Under the pieces are notes generated by a model. The model saw only the letters and a program-made list of their open reading frames with translations, had not been told where the DNA came from and made no database searches. Both the position numbers and the translations under genes were made by a program. A stretch of 64,000 nucleotides of DNA from Mariniphaga anaerophila (GTDB lineage Bacteria; Bacteroidota; Bacteroidia; Bacteroidales; Prolixibacteraceae): the NCBI RefSeq assembly GCF_900129025.1, contig NZ_FQUM01000002.1, forward strand, positions 662,007 to 726,006. Reading direction: 5' to 3'. Each line of letters starts with the position of its first letter. Positions within the stretch are counted from its first letter, which is position 1. Of the stretch, positions 27,004 through 36,695 are shown piece after piece.

Positions 27004-28692
27004 ATGGAGTTCTTTCAGCAAATAGAGTGGGGGAGTTTTATTCGGAATATTTTTCTGTACAACGAATCGAGCCCGCTTATATTTACCCGGTTCTTTTTCT
27101 GGGGATTTTTTGCCATTGTTCTTGCCGGATATTCACTGGTTTACAATAACAAGAACCGAACCTTGCGGGCGGGTTACATTTTTGCCGCCAGCTTGTTTTT
27201 TTATTACAAGTCCAGCGGCTTTTTCTTTTTTATACTGCTGTTTAGTACGCTGACTGATTTTTTTATCGGAAAGTGGATTTATGCTTCAAAACGAGCATCG
27301 CTGCGTAAAATGCTGGTTGCGGCAAGTGTTGTTATCAACCTTTCGTTGCTGGCCTATTTTAAATATGCCTACTTTTTTACTGAAAGCCTGAACGCTATGT
27401 TCGGTACAGATTTACATGTGATAAACTATTTGGCGCACTGGGTGAATGCAGCAACCGGCACCCATTTTAATGTGAACCAGATTCTATTGCCGGTGGGTAT
27501 TTCGTTTTTTACTTTTCAAACCATCAGCTATTCGGTAGATGTTTATCGCGGCGAAACGAAACCTGTTAATAACCTTATCGATTTTGGGTTTTATGTATCG
27601 TTTTTTCCGCAGCTGGTAGCCGGGCCAATTGTGCGCGCGTCGGGCTTTGTAAAGCAGATTTACGAAGATTACCACGTGTCGAAACAGGAGTTTGGTTGGG
27701 CCATTTACATCATTTTGAAAGGGCTGGTAAAGAAAATATTTATTGGCGATTACATTGCCGTGAACTTTGTGGATCGCGTGTTTTCGGCTCCGCTTTCGCA
27801 TTCGGGTTTTGAAAATCTGATGGCGCTTTTCGGGTATTCGCTTCAGGTTTATGTTGATTTTTCGGGATATACAGATATCGCAATCGGGGTGGCTCTGCTC
27901 ATGGGATTCCGTTTGCCTGAGAATTTCAATTCGCCGTATAAAGCCAAAAATGTGGGCGAGTTTTGGAAACGCTGGCACATGTCGCTTTCGTCGTGGCTGA
28001 AAGACTACCTGTACATTCCCATTGGCGGAAACCGAAATGGTTCGGTGTTTAGTTACCTGAGCCTTGGAATTATTTTGGCAATTGTGGTTCTGCTTGCCGG
28101 AAAACTCATTTTAATTCCGGTTTTTACCGGAATTGTTTTGCTGTTTGCCGCATTAGCGCATTTTTTCCCGGGCGTAAAGCGGCATATCAACACCAATATT
28201 AACCTGATGCTTACCATGCTGCTGGGAGGGTTGTGGCACGGCGCTTCGTGGCAGTTTATTATTTGGGGAGGACTGAATGGCGTTGGCCTGGTGGTTTATA
28301 AATTTTGGCGGAAAATCAGTCCGTGGGAAAAGAAAACCGGGTGGTTGGCAACATTGTGGAAGATTACCATCACCTTTTGTTTCATTACGGCAACCCGCAT
28401 TTTCTTCCGTTCCGAATCCATGGAAATTGTAAATGGAATGATGCACCAGATTGCCAACAACATGGAACTGTCTATAATTCCGCAGGTTGTTTCAGCGTAT
28501 AAATGGGTTTTTCTGATGATGTTGTTCGGCTTTTTTACACACTGGGTTAGTCAGAAGTGGAAAGACCGGCTGAGGGATGCTTTTATTGCTGCTCCGCTTT
28601 GGTTGAAAGTGGTGATTTCGGCAGTGGTGGTTATTATCGTTTACCAGTCCATTTCGGCAGATATGCAGCCGTTTATCTATTTTCAGTTTTAA
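27004..28692 (+). CDS. MBOAT O-acyltransferase (AlgI/PatA-like)
   Basis: A 562-residue polytopic inner-membrane protein. ILLPVGISFFTFQTISYSVDVYRG, FFPQLVAGPIVR, EFWKRWHMSLSSWLKDYLYIPIGGN and the catalytic-His segment LLGGLWHGASWQFIIWGGLNG are the MBOAT/AlgI hallmarks. It moves acetyl groups across the membrane to a periplasmic acceptor. It forms a two-gene unit with the SGNH hydrolase 5 bp upstream. Whether the acceptor is peptidoglycan or an exopolysaccharide cannot be decided here. Confidence 0.92.
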   Translation: MEFFQQIEWGSFIRNIFLYNESSPLIFTRFFFWGFFAIVLAGYSLVYNNKNRTLRAGYIFAASLFFYYKSSGFFFFILLFSTLTDFFIGKWIYASKRASLRKMLVAASVVINLSLLAYFKYAYFFTESLNAMFGTDLHVINYLAHWVNAATGTHFNVNQILLPVGISFFTFQTISYSVDVYRGETKPVNNLIDFGFYVSFFPQLVAGPIVRASGFVKQIYEDYHVSKQEFGWAIYIILKGLVKKIFIGDYIAVNFVDRVFSAPLSHSGFENLMALFGYSLQVYVDFSGYTDIAIGVALLMGFRLPENFNSPYKAKNVGEFWKRWHMSLSSWLKDYLYIPIGGNRNGSVFSYLSLGIILAIVVLLAGKLILIPVFTGIVLLFAALAHFFPGVKRHINTNINLMLTMLLGGLWHGASWQFIIWGGLNGVGLVVYKFWRKISPWEKKTGWLATLWKITITFCFITATRIFFRSESMEIVNGMMHQIANNMELSIIPQVVSAYKWVFLMMLFGFFTHWVSQKWKDRLRDAFIAAPLWLKVVISAVVVIIVYQSISADMQPFIYFQF

Positions 28693-28694
28693 TG

Positions 28695-29966
28695 CTACAA
28701 AATTGAACCGATAAAAATTCCCAGGTACGACCCGAATGCAAAACCCAAAATACCGATGGTCAGCCCACCGATAATCACTTCTTTGTTTTTCAGAGCCATT
28801 GCAACCGCCGGAACAAATGGCGGAGAGTAGGTGAGTGCGGTTATGGCAATAATAGTGGTGTCGGTATCTACTTTAAAAATGCGGGCCAGCGCAACATGAA
28901 TAATCATGGAGCCGACAACAACCCAAAGCACAAATAAAAACAACTCCAGAAATTCTATCTGAAACATGTTTTTTAAGTTGGCCATCGACGAGAGCGCGAG
29001 GCAGAACACAATAATAAAATACATTCCCAGGGGAAAGCTGATTTTTAGTTTGTTTATCGGCCTGATTAACGATGCCAGCAACCCCAGGGTCGTAATTGTC
29101 AGAATCACCCATGTTACCTGCGACTGCTTTGGTACAAGAAAAGAAATACCTCCGCCAATTGCGAAAATAACGATGGAAACCAATAACGATTTTGCCACTT
29201 CCGGAAGATTTTTTCGGCTGAACAGCCCGTCGTAGTTTTCCATGTTGGTGTCCTCTTCCTCGATTTCTACCTGCATTACATTTTCCGCTTTTTTTATGAA
29301 ATTGTATTTTGGTAGAAACGTGTTAAAAAGGCGCTGGGCAATGGTCATAAGAAACAACAAAGCAACAGAACCTATTATCAGGTCGTAGGTGTGGGTCAGA
29401 ATAAAAGTATTTGGGCTTACATTCAACGCAGTGCCAATTGCTGCAAGGTTTGGTGTTCCGCCGGTATAAACACCGATTAACATCCCTGTAACTTTGTTTG
29501 ATTCGGTTATATTGTGCGCAAACAGGTAGTAGCCAATAAAAACCGAAATCATTAACGAAACCATTGCCAATACCAGTGAAATTATGGTGCTGTGGGCATT
29601 TTTCATCCATTTACGCAGGTTTAGCGAAAACAGCAAAAGCGGCAAAGCAATAAGTATGGTGTAATTCATAATGGACTCCTGCACCTGGGCAATCATATTG
29701 TAGGTCAAATCAGAATCAGAAAAGCCCGGAGCATTTATTACCGCCAGAAGTTCTTCTTTGGGAATGTAGCTTCGTGTGCCGCCGAGTAATTTCACCAGGC
29801 CTTCGCTTGGAGTGGGGAGAATCCCAATGTTTCCGAGAACTAGCCCGATGGCGTAGGCGAGTACAACAGCTCCTATTCTTTTTAATGTGTCAGATATTTT
29901 ACACAAGTATATGAGAAGAACCGGAGTTAACAGGTAAAAGAGAATTAATGTTGCCGTAATCCACAT
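28695..29966 (-). CDS. DUF819 family membrane protein
   Basis: A 423-residue protein with about 11-12 hydrophobic helices. GVYTGGTPNLAAIGTALNV at about 165-185 and LTYSPPFVPAVAMALKNKEVIIGGLTIGILG near the C-terminus are typical of DUF819 (a putative transporter family, uncharacterised). It converges with the MBOAT gene (2 bp between stops). No operon partner. Confidence 0.85.
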   Translation of the reverse strand: MWITATLILFYLLTPVLLIYLCKISDTLKRIGAVVLAYAIGLVLGNIGILPTPSEGLVKLLGGTRSYIPKEELLAVINAPGFSDSDLTYNMIAQVQESIMNYTILIALPLLLFSLNLRKWMKNAHSTIISLVLAMVSLMISVFIGYYLFAHNITESNKVTGMLIGVYTGGTPNLAAIGTALNVSPNTFILTHTYDLIIGSVALLFLMTIAQRLFNTFLPKYNFIKKAENVMQVEIEEEDTNMENYDGLFSRKNLPEVAKSLLVSIVIFAIGGGISFLVPKQSQVTWVILTITTLGLLASLIRPINKLKISFPLGMYFIIVFCLALSSMANLKNMFQIEFLELFLFVLWVVVGSMIIHVALARIFKVDTDTTIIAITALTYSPPFVPAVAMALKNKEVIIGGLTIGILGFAFGSYLGIFIGSIL

Positions 29967-30075
29967 AAACTGGTTTTTTAAGCTTTCAGGATTACAAAAA
30001 TATATTTTTTATTCAGTTTGGAGGAACTGATTTTTGGTTGGCTGATTAAGTGCTTGTTATTATGTGCATAAAACA

Positions 30076-30107
30076 AAAGAGGCACAAACGTTAATTTGCG
30101 CCTCTTT
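30076..30107 (-). terminator. Terminator after the FadL-like gene
   Basis: AAAGAGGCACAAA and TTTGCGCCTCTTT form a 13-bp stem with one mismatch around a cgttaa loop. On the minus strand it is followed by TGTTTTAT. Positioned just downstream of the gene ending at 30129. Confidence 0.75.
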
Positions 30108-30128
30108 GAATATTTTGAGTGATAATGC

Positions 30129-31631
30129 TTAGAATTTGAAACCCAGCGTAAACATCACGTTGTTTTTTGTTGAGTTGAATTCTACCATTTCAGGCATGTT
30201 GTAGAAATCTGTTGGTGGTTCCGGGTACATCAGGTCAAAGCTGTTCTGAACCGAGTACCGATAGGCAACATCGAAGAAGAAACCTCCGGTTCTATAGCCA
30301 AAGCCGGCAGCATACACATTCAGTTTTGAGTCGGCATTAGGCTGGTTTGCTCCAAATGCGTTGGTGTTGTACGGCGACGGATAATTTTCGAATCCGGCAC
30401 GCAAACTGATATTGCTTGTTGCCATAAATTCTCCTCCAATACGAAGGTTCCCCACGCCTCTGTATGCTTCTGCTATTTCGTTGTTTTCATTAACAAAGTT
30501 GTAGCCGTTTCCGCCGCGTCGTAAACTTGCCGATCCGTAATCAGCATATTCATAATCGACGCTAATCAGTCCTTTTTTGCCGATTACATAAGCGGCACTG
30601 AGGGTAGCCTTAAGTGGAGTTTCCAAATCGTAGTCGTAATCAGAGTAACGGGATTTTGCCTCAAAATTACCCATTTCTCCGTTTTCGTCAGCAACGTTTG
30701 CATACATCGAAGTTCTAAAGAAGTCGTGCAGGTTGTAAAACGTCGGAGTGTGTAACGATGCTCCCAAGCGGAGTGCATTTATCGGTTTGTAAATTATACC
30801 GATTTTTCCGTTATATCCTGTTCCGGTAGTTTCCAAATGACTATTGAACTGCATTTCGTTAAAATAGTCAATTTTATTTTGTTTGTCCCATTCAAGCAAT
30901 TCGTAAGATTCTTTAAAATTAACATCCAGAAGACCGATGGATGCACCAATGTATAATTTATGATTGAAATTAAGCCCGACAGCAAAAGAGTATTCGTTTA
31001 CATATCCGTCTCTCGAAATGCTTTTGCGTTGGCTTTGACCGTAGTTGGAATGGTTTTCGTCCAGATCGTGCCAATACTCACTTGTTTCGTCATCTTTCCA
31101 AAGAAGGTAGGTTTCCCAGGCCAGGTTTTCATAGAATTCATCCATAATTCCTGCGTTTGCATTGCCTGTCATATAATCCAGGTACGACCTGTCCATATTG
31201 TCTGCTCCGGCCAACGATGTACTGTTGAAGTTTTTCAGCCGGTTAAAACCAATTCCGAAATTCACGTTAACCAGGCCGGTTTCGCTTTTATTTTGAGTAG
31301 AAAGCGTTGCTACATAACTCAAATTATTAAAAGCAAAATTGTATTTGCTGTCGGTCATTGAATTGTTGCGGTAGCTTGTTTCAACCTGATTTTTTCCGAA
31401 AGACGGAGTAAAAACAAGTTCTGCACTTCTGTACAAGCCTAGTCCTGCCGGGTTAATACTAACAGAGGTGAAATCTCCTCCAAGGGCTCCAAACGCATTT
31501 CCCATTCCACCGGAGCGTGCTGTCCCCTGAACCTGCAAATCGGAGTACCGTAATGCATCCAGAAGGCCCTGCGCCTGTACAAAAAACGGTGCAACAAATG
31601 CTAAAGTCAATAATGCTATTATTTTTTTCAT
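30129..31631 (-). CDS. OmpP1/FadL-family outer-membrane protein
   Basis: About 500 residues from the Met giving a signal peptide (MKKIIALLTLAFVAPFFVQAQ); the frame is open 13 codons further upstream. The mature start GLLDALRYSDLQVQGTARSGGMGNAFGALGGDFTSVSINPAGLGLYRS is the hatch/N-terminal motif of FadL/OmpP1-like barrels (GGMGNAxGALGGDxxSxxxNPAG), and the protein ends VMFTLGFKF. FadL family members transport hydrophobic molecules; in Bacteroidota many are of unknown substrate. Confidence 0.88.
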   Translation of the reverse strand: MKKIIALLTLAFVAPFFVQAQGLLDALRYSDLQVQGTARSGGMGNAFGALGGDFTSVSINPAGLGLYRSAELVFTPSFGKNQVETSYRNNSMTDSKYNFAFNNLSYVATLSTQNKSETGLVNVNFGIGFNRLKNFNSTSLAGADNMDRSYLDYMTGNANAGIMDEFYENLAWETYLLWKDDETSEYWHDLDENHSNYGQSQRKSISRDGYVNEYSFAVGLNFNHKLYIGASIGLLDVNFKESYELLEWDKQNKIDYFNEMQFNSHLETTGTGYNGKIGIIYKPINALRLGASLHTPTFYNLHDFFRTSMYANVADENGEMGNFEAKSRYSDYDYDLETPLKATLSAAYVIGKKGLISVDYEYADYGSASLRRGGNGYNFVNENNEIAEAYRGVGNLRIGGEFMATSNISLRAGFENYPSPYNTNAFGANQPNADSKLNVYAAGFGYRTGGFFFDVAYRYSVQNSFDLMYPEPPTDFYNMPEMVEFNSTKNNVMFTLGFKF

Positions 31632-31679
31632 GGCTAAATTGCTTTTTTCGTTAATACTCATTTTAGGCAACTTTTCTTG

Positions 31680-33062
31680 TTACCTTCTTCTCCCTGATGA
31701 AGATGAAGACGACGAAGATCTGCTGCTACCCGAGCTACTGGACCCGTAACTTCTGGATGATGAAGAAGATGATCCGCTGCTACGGTAACTGCCGCTGCTG
31801 CTACTGCTTCTTGTGGGAGTACTCCGTTGATAGGAGCTGCCCGAACTGGAAGAACTGGAAGGTGCGCGGTAACTTCTGGTAGAGCTGTTGTTGCTCGAAC
31901 TTCTGTTATAAGTTGAACTAGACCTGTATGTACGGTTATAGGTAGAACTAGACCTTGGTGCCGAGTAGCTTGAACTTCTGCTTTGAGTAACTACCCTAGG
32001 TGTAGTTGTTGTACTACTTTTAGTTGCAGGTCTTGTGTAATTTCTGGTAACTGTTGATGAGCTGCCTGGCCTGGTGTATGTTCTGGCCTGGGTACTGCTG
32101 CTTCTAACCTGGCTGCTCTGCCCGGTTGAGGTTCTTCTTCTTTCGGCAGCAACGCTACTACTGTTTGTCGAACGTGTGGCAGAATTTGCTCTTACTCCCG
32201 AAGTAGAAGTAGATCTTCTTCCGTTCAGTTCAGTACGGGGTGTACTCCCTGTTCGTGCACTTTTGGTTACGTTGCCCGATGAACGTGAGGCAGAAGCCGA
32301 CGTTCTTCCGGCGGCAGTTGTGGTATTTCTGTGAATAACATTTGTGCCGGTAGATCTCCTTTGTCCGTAATGGTAATTATCGGAGTCAAAATGCCAGTTG
32401 CCTCCATGGCCGTACCATGAGTTGTACGGGTAACCCCATCCATAATACGAGTATGGCCTGTTCCAGTAGCTGTAATATGGTGAGTAGCCCCATCCCCAAC
32501 TGTAGTATGGCGAATACCAGTTGTAGCCCCATCCCCAGCTTCCGGCATAAGACCAGGGAGAGTACCATGATGAATAATAGGGATCGTAGAAATAAGGATC
32601 GTAATACCAGCTGTCCAAGTAGTAAGGATCGTAAAAGTACGGACGGTGGAACCTTCTGATACGATAGGTATAGTCAATTTCATTACCGTCGTAGTAATTA
32701 TTAATTACATACTTTACGTCATCTTCGTTGTAATAAACGGTGGTGTCGCTTTGGTACATGTCGTACTGATCCATACTGTAACTGAGTGCGTCAGCATCGT
32801 CTTCGTTTCCCTGGAAAATGTAGTTGTTCATTGTTTGCGAACCTTCTTCGTTTTCCTGAATGTCACTAATAATCATTCTGTGTGCTGACTTTTCGACTGG
32901 CTGTTCCTCAACCATCGTTTTTTGTTCTACGGTAATTGGAGGGGGAACATCTCCCGGGTTAAAATAGATGTCATCAGTATAAGAACTGGTAACGTAAGTC
33001 CCCGAGGTGCATGCACCTACAAACAGTGCAGCCAGTGTTAAAATTAATAATTTTGATTTCAT
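31680..33062 (-). CDS. Low-complexity Ser/Arg/Tyr-rich lipoprotein
   Basis: About 460 residues from [18 protein letters not shown], whose LFVGAC is a lipobox (lipidated Cys). Residues about 140-245 are extremely rich in Tyr, Trp, Pro and Gly (many YYDPY, YYSW, WGWGY-like repeats); the C-terminal half is Ser/Arg/Thr-rich ([14 protein letters not shown]). The composition suggests an unstructured, surface-exposed or matrix-associated protein. Similar Tyr/Trp-rich plus Ser/Arg-rich lipoproteins occur in Bacteroidota; no function is assigned. It is divergent from proS. Confidence 0.75.
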   Translation of the reverse strand: MKSKLLILTLAALFVGACTSGTYVTSSYTDDIYFNPGDVPPPITVEQKTMVEEQPVEKSAHRMIISDIQENEEGSQTMNNYIFQGNEDDADALSYSMDQYDMYQSDTTVYYNEDDVKYVINNYYDGNEIDYTYRIRRFHRPYFYDPYYLDSWYYDPYFYDPYYSSWYSPWSYAGSWGWGYNWYSPYYSWGWGYSPYYSYWNRPYSYYGWGYPYNSWYGHGGNWHFDSDNYHYGQRRSTGTNVIHRNTTTAAGRTSASASRSSGNVTKSARTGSTPRTELNGRRSTSTSGVRANSATRSTNSSSVAAERRRTSTGQSSQVRSSSTQARTYTRPGSSSTVTRNYTRPATKSSTTTTPRVVTQSRSSSYSAPRSSSTYNRTYRSSSTYNRSSSNNSSTRSYRAPSSSSSSGSSYQRSTPTRSSSSSGSYRSSGSSSSSSRSYGSSSSGSSRSSSSSSSSGRRR

Positions 33063-33165
33063 AACTCGTCCTCCCGGTTTATTTAATGTCAATAATATTT
33101 ACTTTCTTTGTGAACTCAAATTTGTCATTGACAAAAAAGCAAAATTTATACCAATTTTATTAAAA

Positions 33166-34641
33166 ATGGCGAAAGAATTAACACCACGTAGTGAAAATTA
33201 TTCCCAGTGGTATCAGGATCTGGTAATTAAGGCTGATTTGGCTGAAAGCTCGGCAGTCAGAGGATGTATGGTTATAAAGCCTTATGGTTATGCTATTTGG
33301 GAGAAAATGCAGGGCGAACTTGACAGAATGTTCAAAGAAACCGGGCATGTAAATGCATATTTCCCGCTTTTTATTCCGAAATCTTTTTTCAGTAAAGAAG
33401 CGGATCACGTTGAAGGATTTGCCAAAGAATGTGCCGTAGTTACCCACTATCGTTTAAAAAATGACGAGGAGAACGGTGGAGTCGTGGTTGACCCGGCCGC
33501 AAAACTGGAGGAAGAACTGATTGTACGACCTACTTCAGAAACCATTATATGGAATACTTATCGCAACTGGATTCAATCGCATCGCGATTTGCCGTTGTTA
33601 ATAAACCAGTGGGCCAATGTTGTGCGCTGGGAAATGCGTACCCGTTTGTTTTTGCGAACTGCCGAGTTCCTTTGGCAGGAAGGTCATACTGCGCACGCTA
33701 CTAAGCAGGAAGCTATTGACGAAACGGTAAAAATGATAAATGTGTATGCCAATTTTGCGGAGAATTTTATGGCGGTTCCTGTAATAAAAGGGGTGAAAAC
33801 AGCAAATGAACGATTTGCCGGCGCTCTGGATACATATACCATTGAGGCGCTGATGCAGGATGGAAAAGCATTACAGTCAGGTACCTCTCATTTCTTGGGG
33901 CAAAATTTTGCCAAAGCATTCGACGTTAAGTTTACCAATAAAGAAGGCCGCGAAGAGTATGTCTGGGCTACTTCATGGGGTGTTTCTACCCGTTTGATGG
34001 GGGCGCTGATAATGGCACATTCTGACGACAACGGTTTGGTGCTTCCTCCGAAATTGGCTCCTATTCAGGTTGTAATAGTACCAATTTACAAGAAGACAGA
34101 ACAACTTGGAGCTATTTCCGAAAAAGTTAATGAAATTGTGGCTGCCCTGAAGCAAAAGGGTATTTCGGTGAAATTTGACGATAGTGACAATAAAAAACCA
34201 GGCTGGAAATTTGCTGAGTACGAAATGAAAGGCGTTCCGGTTCGGTTGGCAATGGGTCCGCGCGATCTGGAAAATGGTACCGTGGAAATTGCCAGACGTG
34301 ATACTTTGGAAAAAAATATAGTTCCAATCGAAGGAGTTTCAGAATATATTGAGAAACTGCTGGACGAAATTCAACAGAACATTTTTCAGAAAGCATTTGA
34401 TTTCCGCTCTCACATGATTACCAAAGTGGATACCTGGGAAGAATTTAAAGACGTTCTTAAAAATAAAGGAGGATTTATTTCTGCACATTGGGACGGCACT
34501 ACTGAAACAGAGGAAAAAATTAAAAGCGAAACAAAAGCTACCATTCGTTGTATTCCGCTCGAAAATGAGCAGGAAGAAGGGAAATGTGTTTACTCCGGTA
34601 AACCGTCAACCCAGCGGGTGTTGTTTGCACTGGCTTATTAA
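33166..34641 (+). CDS. proS: Prolyl-tRNA synthetase (short, archaeal/eukaryote-like type)
   Basis: 491 residues from the ATG at 33166 ([17 protein letters not shown]). The upstream extension in the same frame is spurious. Class II motifs are seen in [36 protein letters not shown] and [18 protein letters not shown]; the C-terminus [30 protein letters not shown] is typical of the short ProRS form. It attaches proline to tRNA-Pro in the cytosol. The lack of an INS editing domain is normal for this type. Confidence 0.96.
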   Translation: MAKELTPRSENYSQWYQDLVIKADLAESSAVRGCMVIKPYGYAIWEKMQGELDRMFKETGHVNAYFPLFIPKSFFSKEADHVEGFAKECAVVTHYRLKNDEENGGVVVDPAAKLEEELIVRPTSETIIWNTYRNWIQSHRDLPLLINQWANVVRWEMRTRLFLRTAEFLWQEGHTAHATKQEAIDETVKMINVYANFAENFMAVPVIKGVKTANERFAGALDTYTIEALMQDGKALQSGTSHFLGQNFAKAFDVKFTNKEGREEYVWATSWGVSTRLMGALIMAHSDDNGLVLPPKLAPIQVVIVPIYKKTEQLGAISEKVNEIVAALKQKGISVKFDDSDNKKPGWKFAEYEMKGVPVRLAMGPRDLENGTVEIARRDTLEKNIVPIEGVSEYIEKLLDEIQQNIFQKAFDFRSHMITKVDTWEEFKDVLKNKGGFISAHWDGTTETEEKIKSETKATIRCIPLENEQEEGKCVYSGKPSTQRVLFALAY

Positions 34642-34665
34642 TTTTCGAAAAAAATATTGTTGGAC

Positions 34666-34693
34666 AAGCAGCTCTTTTGGGCTGCTTTCTTTT
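34666..34693 (+). terminator. Rho-independent terminator after proS
   Basis: AAGCAGC (34666-34672) and GCTGCTT (34681-34687) form the stem around TCTTTTGG, followed by TCTTTTTT. Confidence 0.85.
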
Positions 34694-34739
34694 TTATATT
34701 TCTGCAGGTTGTGTATTTTTAGTTCAAAAATTTGCCGTA

Positions 34740-35426
34740 ATGGATGAGAAGGAAATCAGAGCCTCCCTACTGGAAGCATTTGTAATTAAATCCACAATAA
34801 AACAAAAGGTTTATTCGAATACCGTTCAAACCTTTAAAATTTTGAAGAAAGTTTTAAAAATACTTGAAAAAGAGTATGTAAGCGGGCTTGAGGACAAGGT
34901 TCCTCATGTTGTGCTTCCGGTTTTTAGAGAACGCGGGCCATTTGAAGCAGAGTTTGAAATAGGAGGCGACCTGTTGATTTTTAGCATGCACTCCAATGTT
35001 TTTGAGTTTGATAATAAACACCCCATTTTAAGCTCAGAATATATTCAGGAGGATCCGTTACGTTCTTATTGTGGCATTATAAACATTTATAATTTTCTGG
35101 CTGATTCTTTTAAATACAATCGGCAACAGGATTTAGGGTACCTGGTAGCAAGAGTTTTTGTGAATAAGGACAACCATTTTTTTGTGGAAGGCAAACGGCA
35201 GACCGACGAAAACGTGAAAAGTTTTGCCATCGACACCATTTCTCCCGGGGTTTTGCGGCAAATTGTTGAAACTGCCATCAGGTACTGCATCGAATTTGAT
35301 TTGCTGGTTACTCCTTACGACAACGTGAAACTGGCAACCGTAGAACAAATGCAGGAGAAAATTGTCCATTCTAAAATGACCACCGGCAAAAGGCTGGGGT
35401 TTGCATTTAATTCGGATGATGTTTAA
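34740..35426 (+). CDS. Conserved hypothetical cytoplasmic protein
   Basis: 228 residues from MDEKEIRASLLEAFVIKSTIKQKVYSNTV; the 21 residues upstream in frame overlap the terminator region and are unlikely. It is an alpha/beta protein without signal or membrane segments; recognisable pieces are IGGDLLIFSMHSNVFEF and SYCGIINIYNFLADSFKYNRQQDLGYLVARVFVN. I recall relatives in Bacteroidota only, with no function. It precedes pepT by 45 bp. Confidence 0.8.
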   Translation: MDEKEIRASLLEAFVIKSTIKQKVYSNTVQTFKILKKVLKILEKEYVSGLEDKVPHVVLPVFRERGPFEAEFEIGGDLLIFSMHSNVFEFDNKHPILSSEYIQEDPLRSYCGIINIYNFLADSFKYNRQQDLGYLVARVFVNKDNHFFVEGKRQTDENVKSFAIDTISPGVLRQIVETAIRYCIEFDLLVTPYDNVKLATVEQMQEKIVHSKMTTGKRLGFAFNSDDV

Positions 35427-35471
35427 ATTGTTGAATTCAGAAAAAGGAAACATTCAGATAAAATACAGAAA

Positions 35472-36692
35472 ATGGAAAAAGTTGTAGAGAGATTTATTCG
35501 TTACGCTAAAGAATATACCACATCAGACCCGGAAAACGGGAACTGCCCAAGTACAGAGCGGCAGATGATTTTTATGAAAAAGCTGGAAGCCGAACTAATC
35601 GAAATCGGTTTGAAAGAAGTAACTCTTGATGAAAATGGTTACCTTATGGCAACCATTCCGGCGAATATAAACAATGAGGTGCCGGTTGTGGGATTTATTT
35701 CGCACGTAGATACCAGCCCTGATTTTTCAGGAGAAAACGTTCAGCCTCAAATCATTGAAAAGTATGACGGAAATACCATCCGGCTGAAAAACGGGGTTTC
35801 CATCGATCCTGCAGAATTTCCTGAAATTAAACAATACAAAGGGCAATCGATTATTACAGCCGACGGCACTACGTTGCTTGGAGCCGACGATAAAGCCGGA
35901 GTTGCAGAGATTGTTACTGCCTCTGAAATTTTATTGAAGTCAAACGACGTTAAACACGGAAAAATTCGAATTGGTTTCACCCCCGATGAAGAAATTGGGC
36001 GGGGAGCCGATGAATTTGATGTGAAGAAGTTTGGTGCTGATTTCGCATACACGCTCGACGGCGGAGAAATTGGCGAGCTTGAGTTTGAAAACTTCAATGC
36101 TGCCGGTGCAAAAATTACAGTGCAGGGAAGAAGCGTTCATCCGGGGTTTGCAAAAAACAAAATGGTTAACGCCCTGTTGGTGGCGCACAAACTGGTTGCA
36201 ATGCTTCCGCCCACTCAGCGGCCTGAGCACACTGACGGGTACGAAGGTTTTTACCATTTGATTTCGTTTAACGGAAACGTTGAAAAAGCCGAGTTGCAGT
36301 TTATTATTCGTGATCACGATACCGCAAAATTCGAAGAGAAAAAGAAATTGTTGCAAGAGATTGTGCAGTTGGTAAACCTCGAACTTGGGCGCAAACTGGT
36401 TACCCTGGAAATGAAGGATCAGTACTATAATATGCGACAGAAAATTGAACCGGTAATGTATGTGGTTGAAATGGCTAAAGAGGCGATGAAAAAAGCCGGT
36501 ATTCAGCCCAACGTAAAAGCTATTCGCGGCGGAACTGACGGTGCCCGGCTCTCGTACGAAGGGTTGCCATGCCCCAATGTATTTGCCGGAGGACATAACT
36601 TTCACGGGCCGTTTGAGTTTGTGCCGGTGCCTTCAATGGTAAAAGCCGTAGAAGTAATTTTAAATATTGCAGAACTGGTCTCAAAACGCTAA
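35472..36692 (+). CDS. pepT: Peptidase T (tripeptidase)
   Basis: A 406-residue M20 metallopeptidase. GFISHVDTSPDFSG carries the first zinc ligand His and Asp, TTLLGADDKAGVAEI the bridging Asp, TPDEEIGRGADEFD the catalytic Glu pair, and a C-terminal FAGGHNFHGPFEF the last His. It cleaves the N-terminal residue of tripeptides in the cytosol. It is closely followed (3 bp) by tilS. Confidence 0.95.
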   Translation: MEKVVERFIRYAKEYTTSDPENGNCPSTERQMIFMKKLEAELIEIGLKEVTLDENGYLMATIPANINNEVPVVGFISHVDTSPDFSGENVQPQIIEKYDGNTIRLKNGVSIDPAEFPEIKQYKGQSIITADGTTLLGADDKAGVAEIVTASEILLKSNDVKHGKIRIGFTPDEEIGRGADEFDVKKFGADFAYTLDGGEIGELEFENFNAAGAKITVQGRSVHPGFAKNKMVNALLVAHKLVAMLPPTQRPEHTDGYEGFYHLISFNGNVEKAELQFIIRDHDTAKFEEKKKLLQEIVQLVNLELGRKLVTLEMKDQYYNMRQKIEPVMYVVEMAKEAMKKAGIQPNVKAIRGGTDGARLSYEGLPCPNVFAGGHNFHGPFEFVPVPSMVKAVEVILNIAELVSKR

Positions 36693-36695
36693 AAA

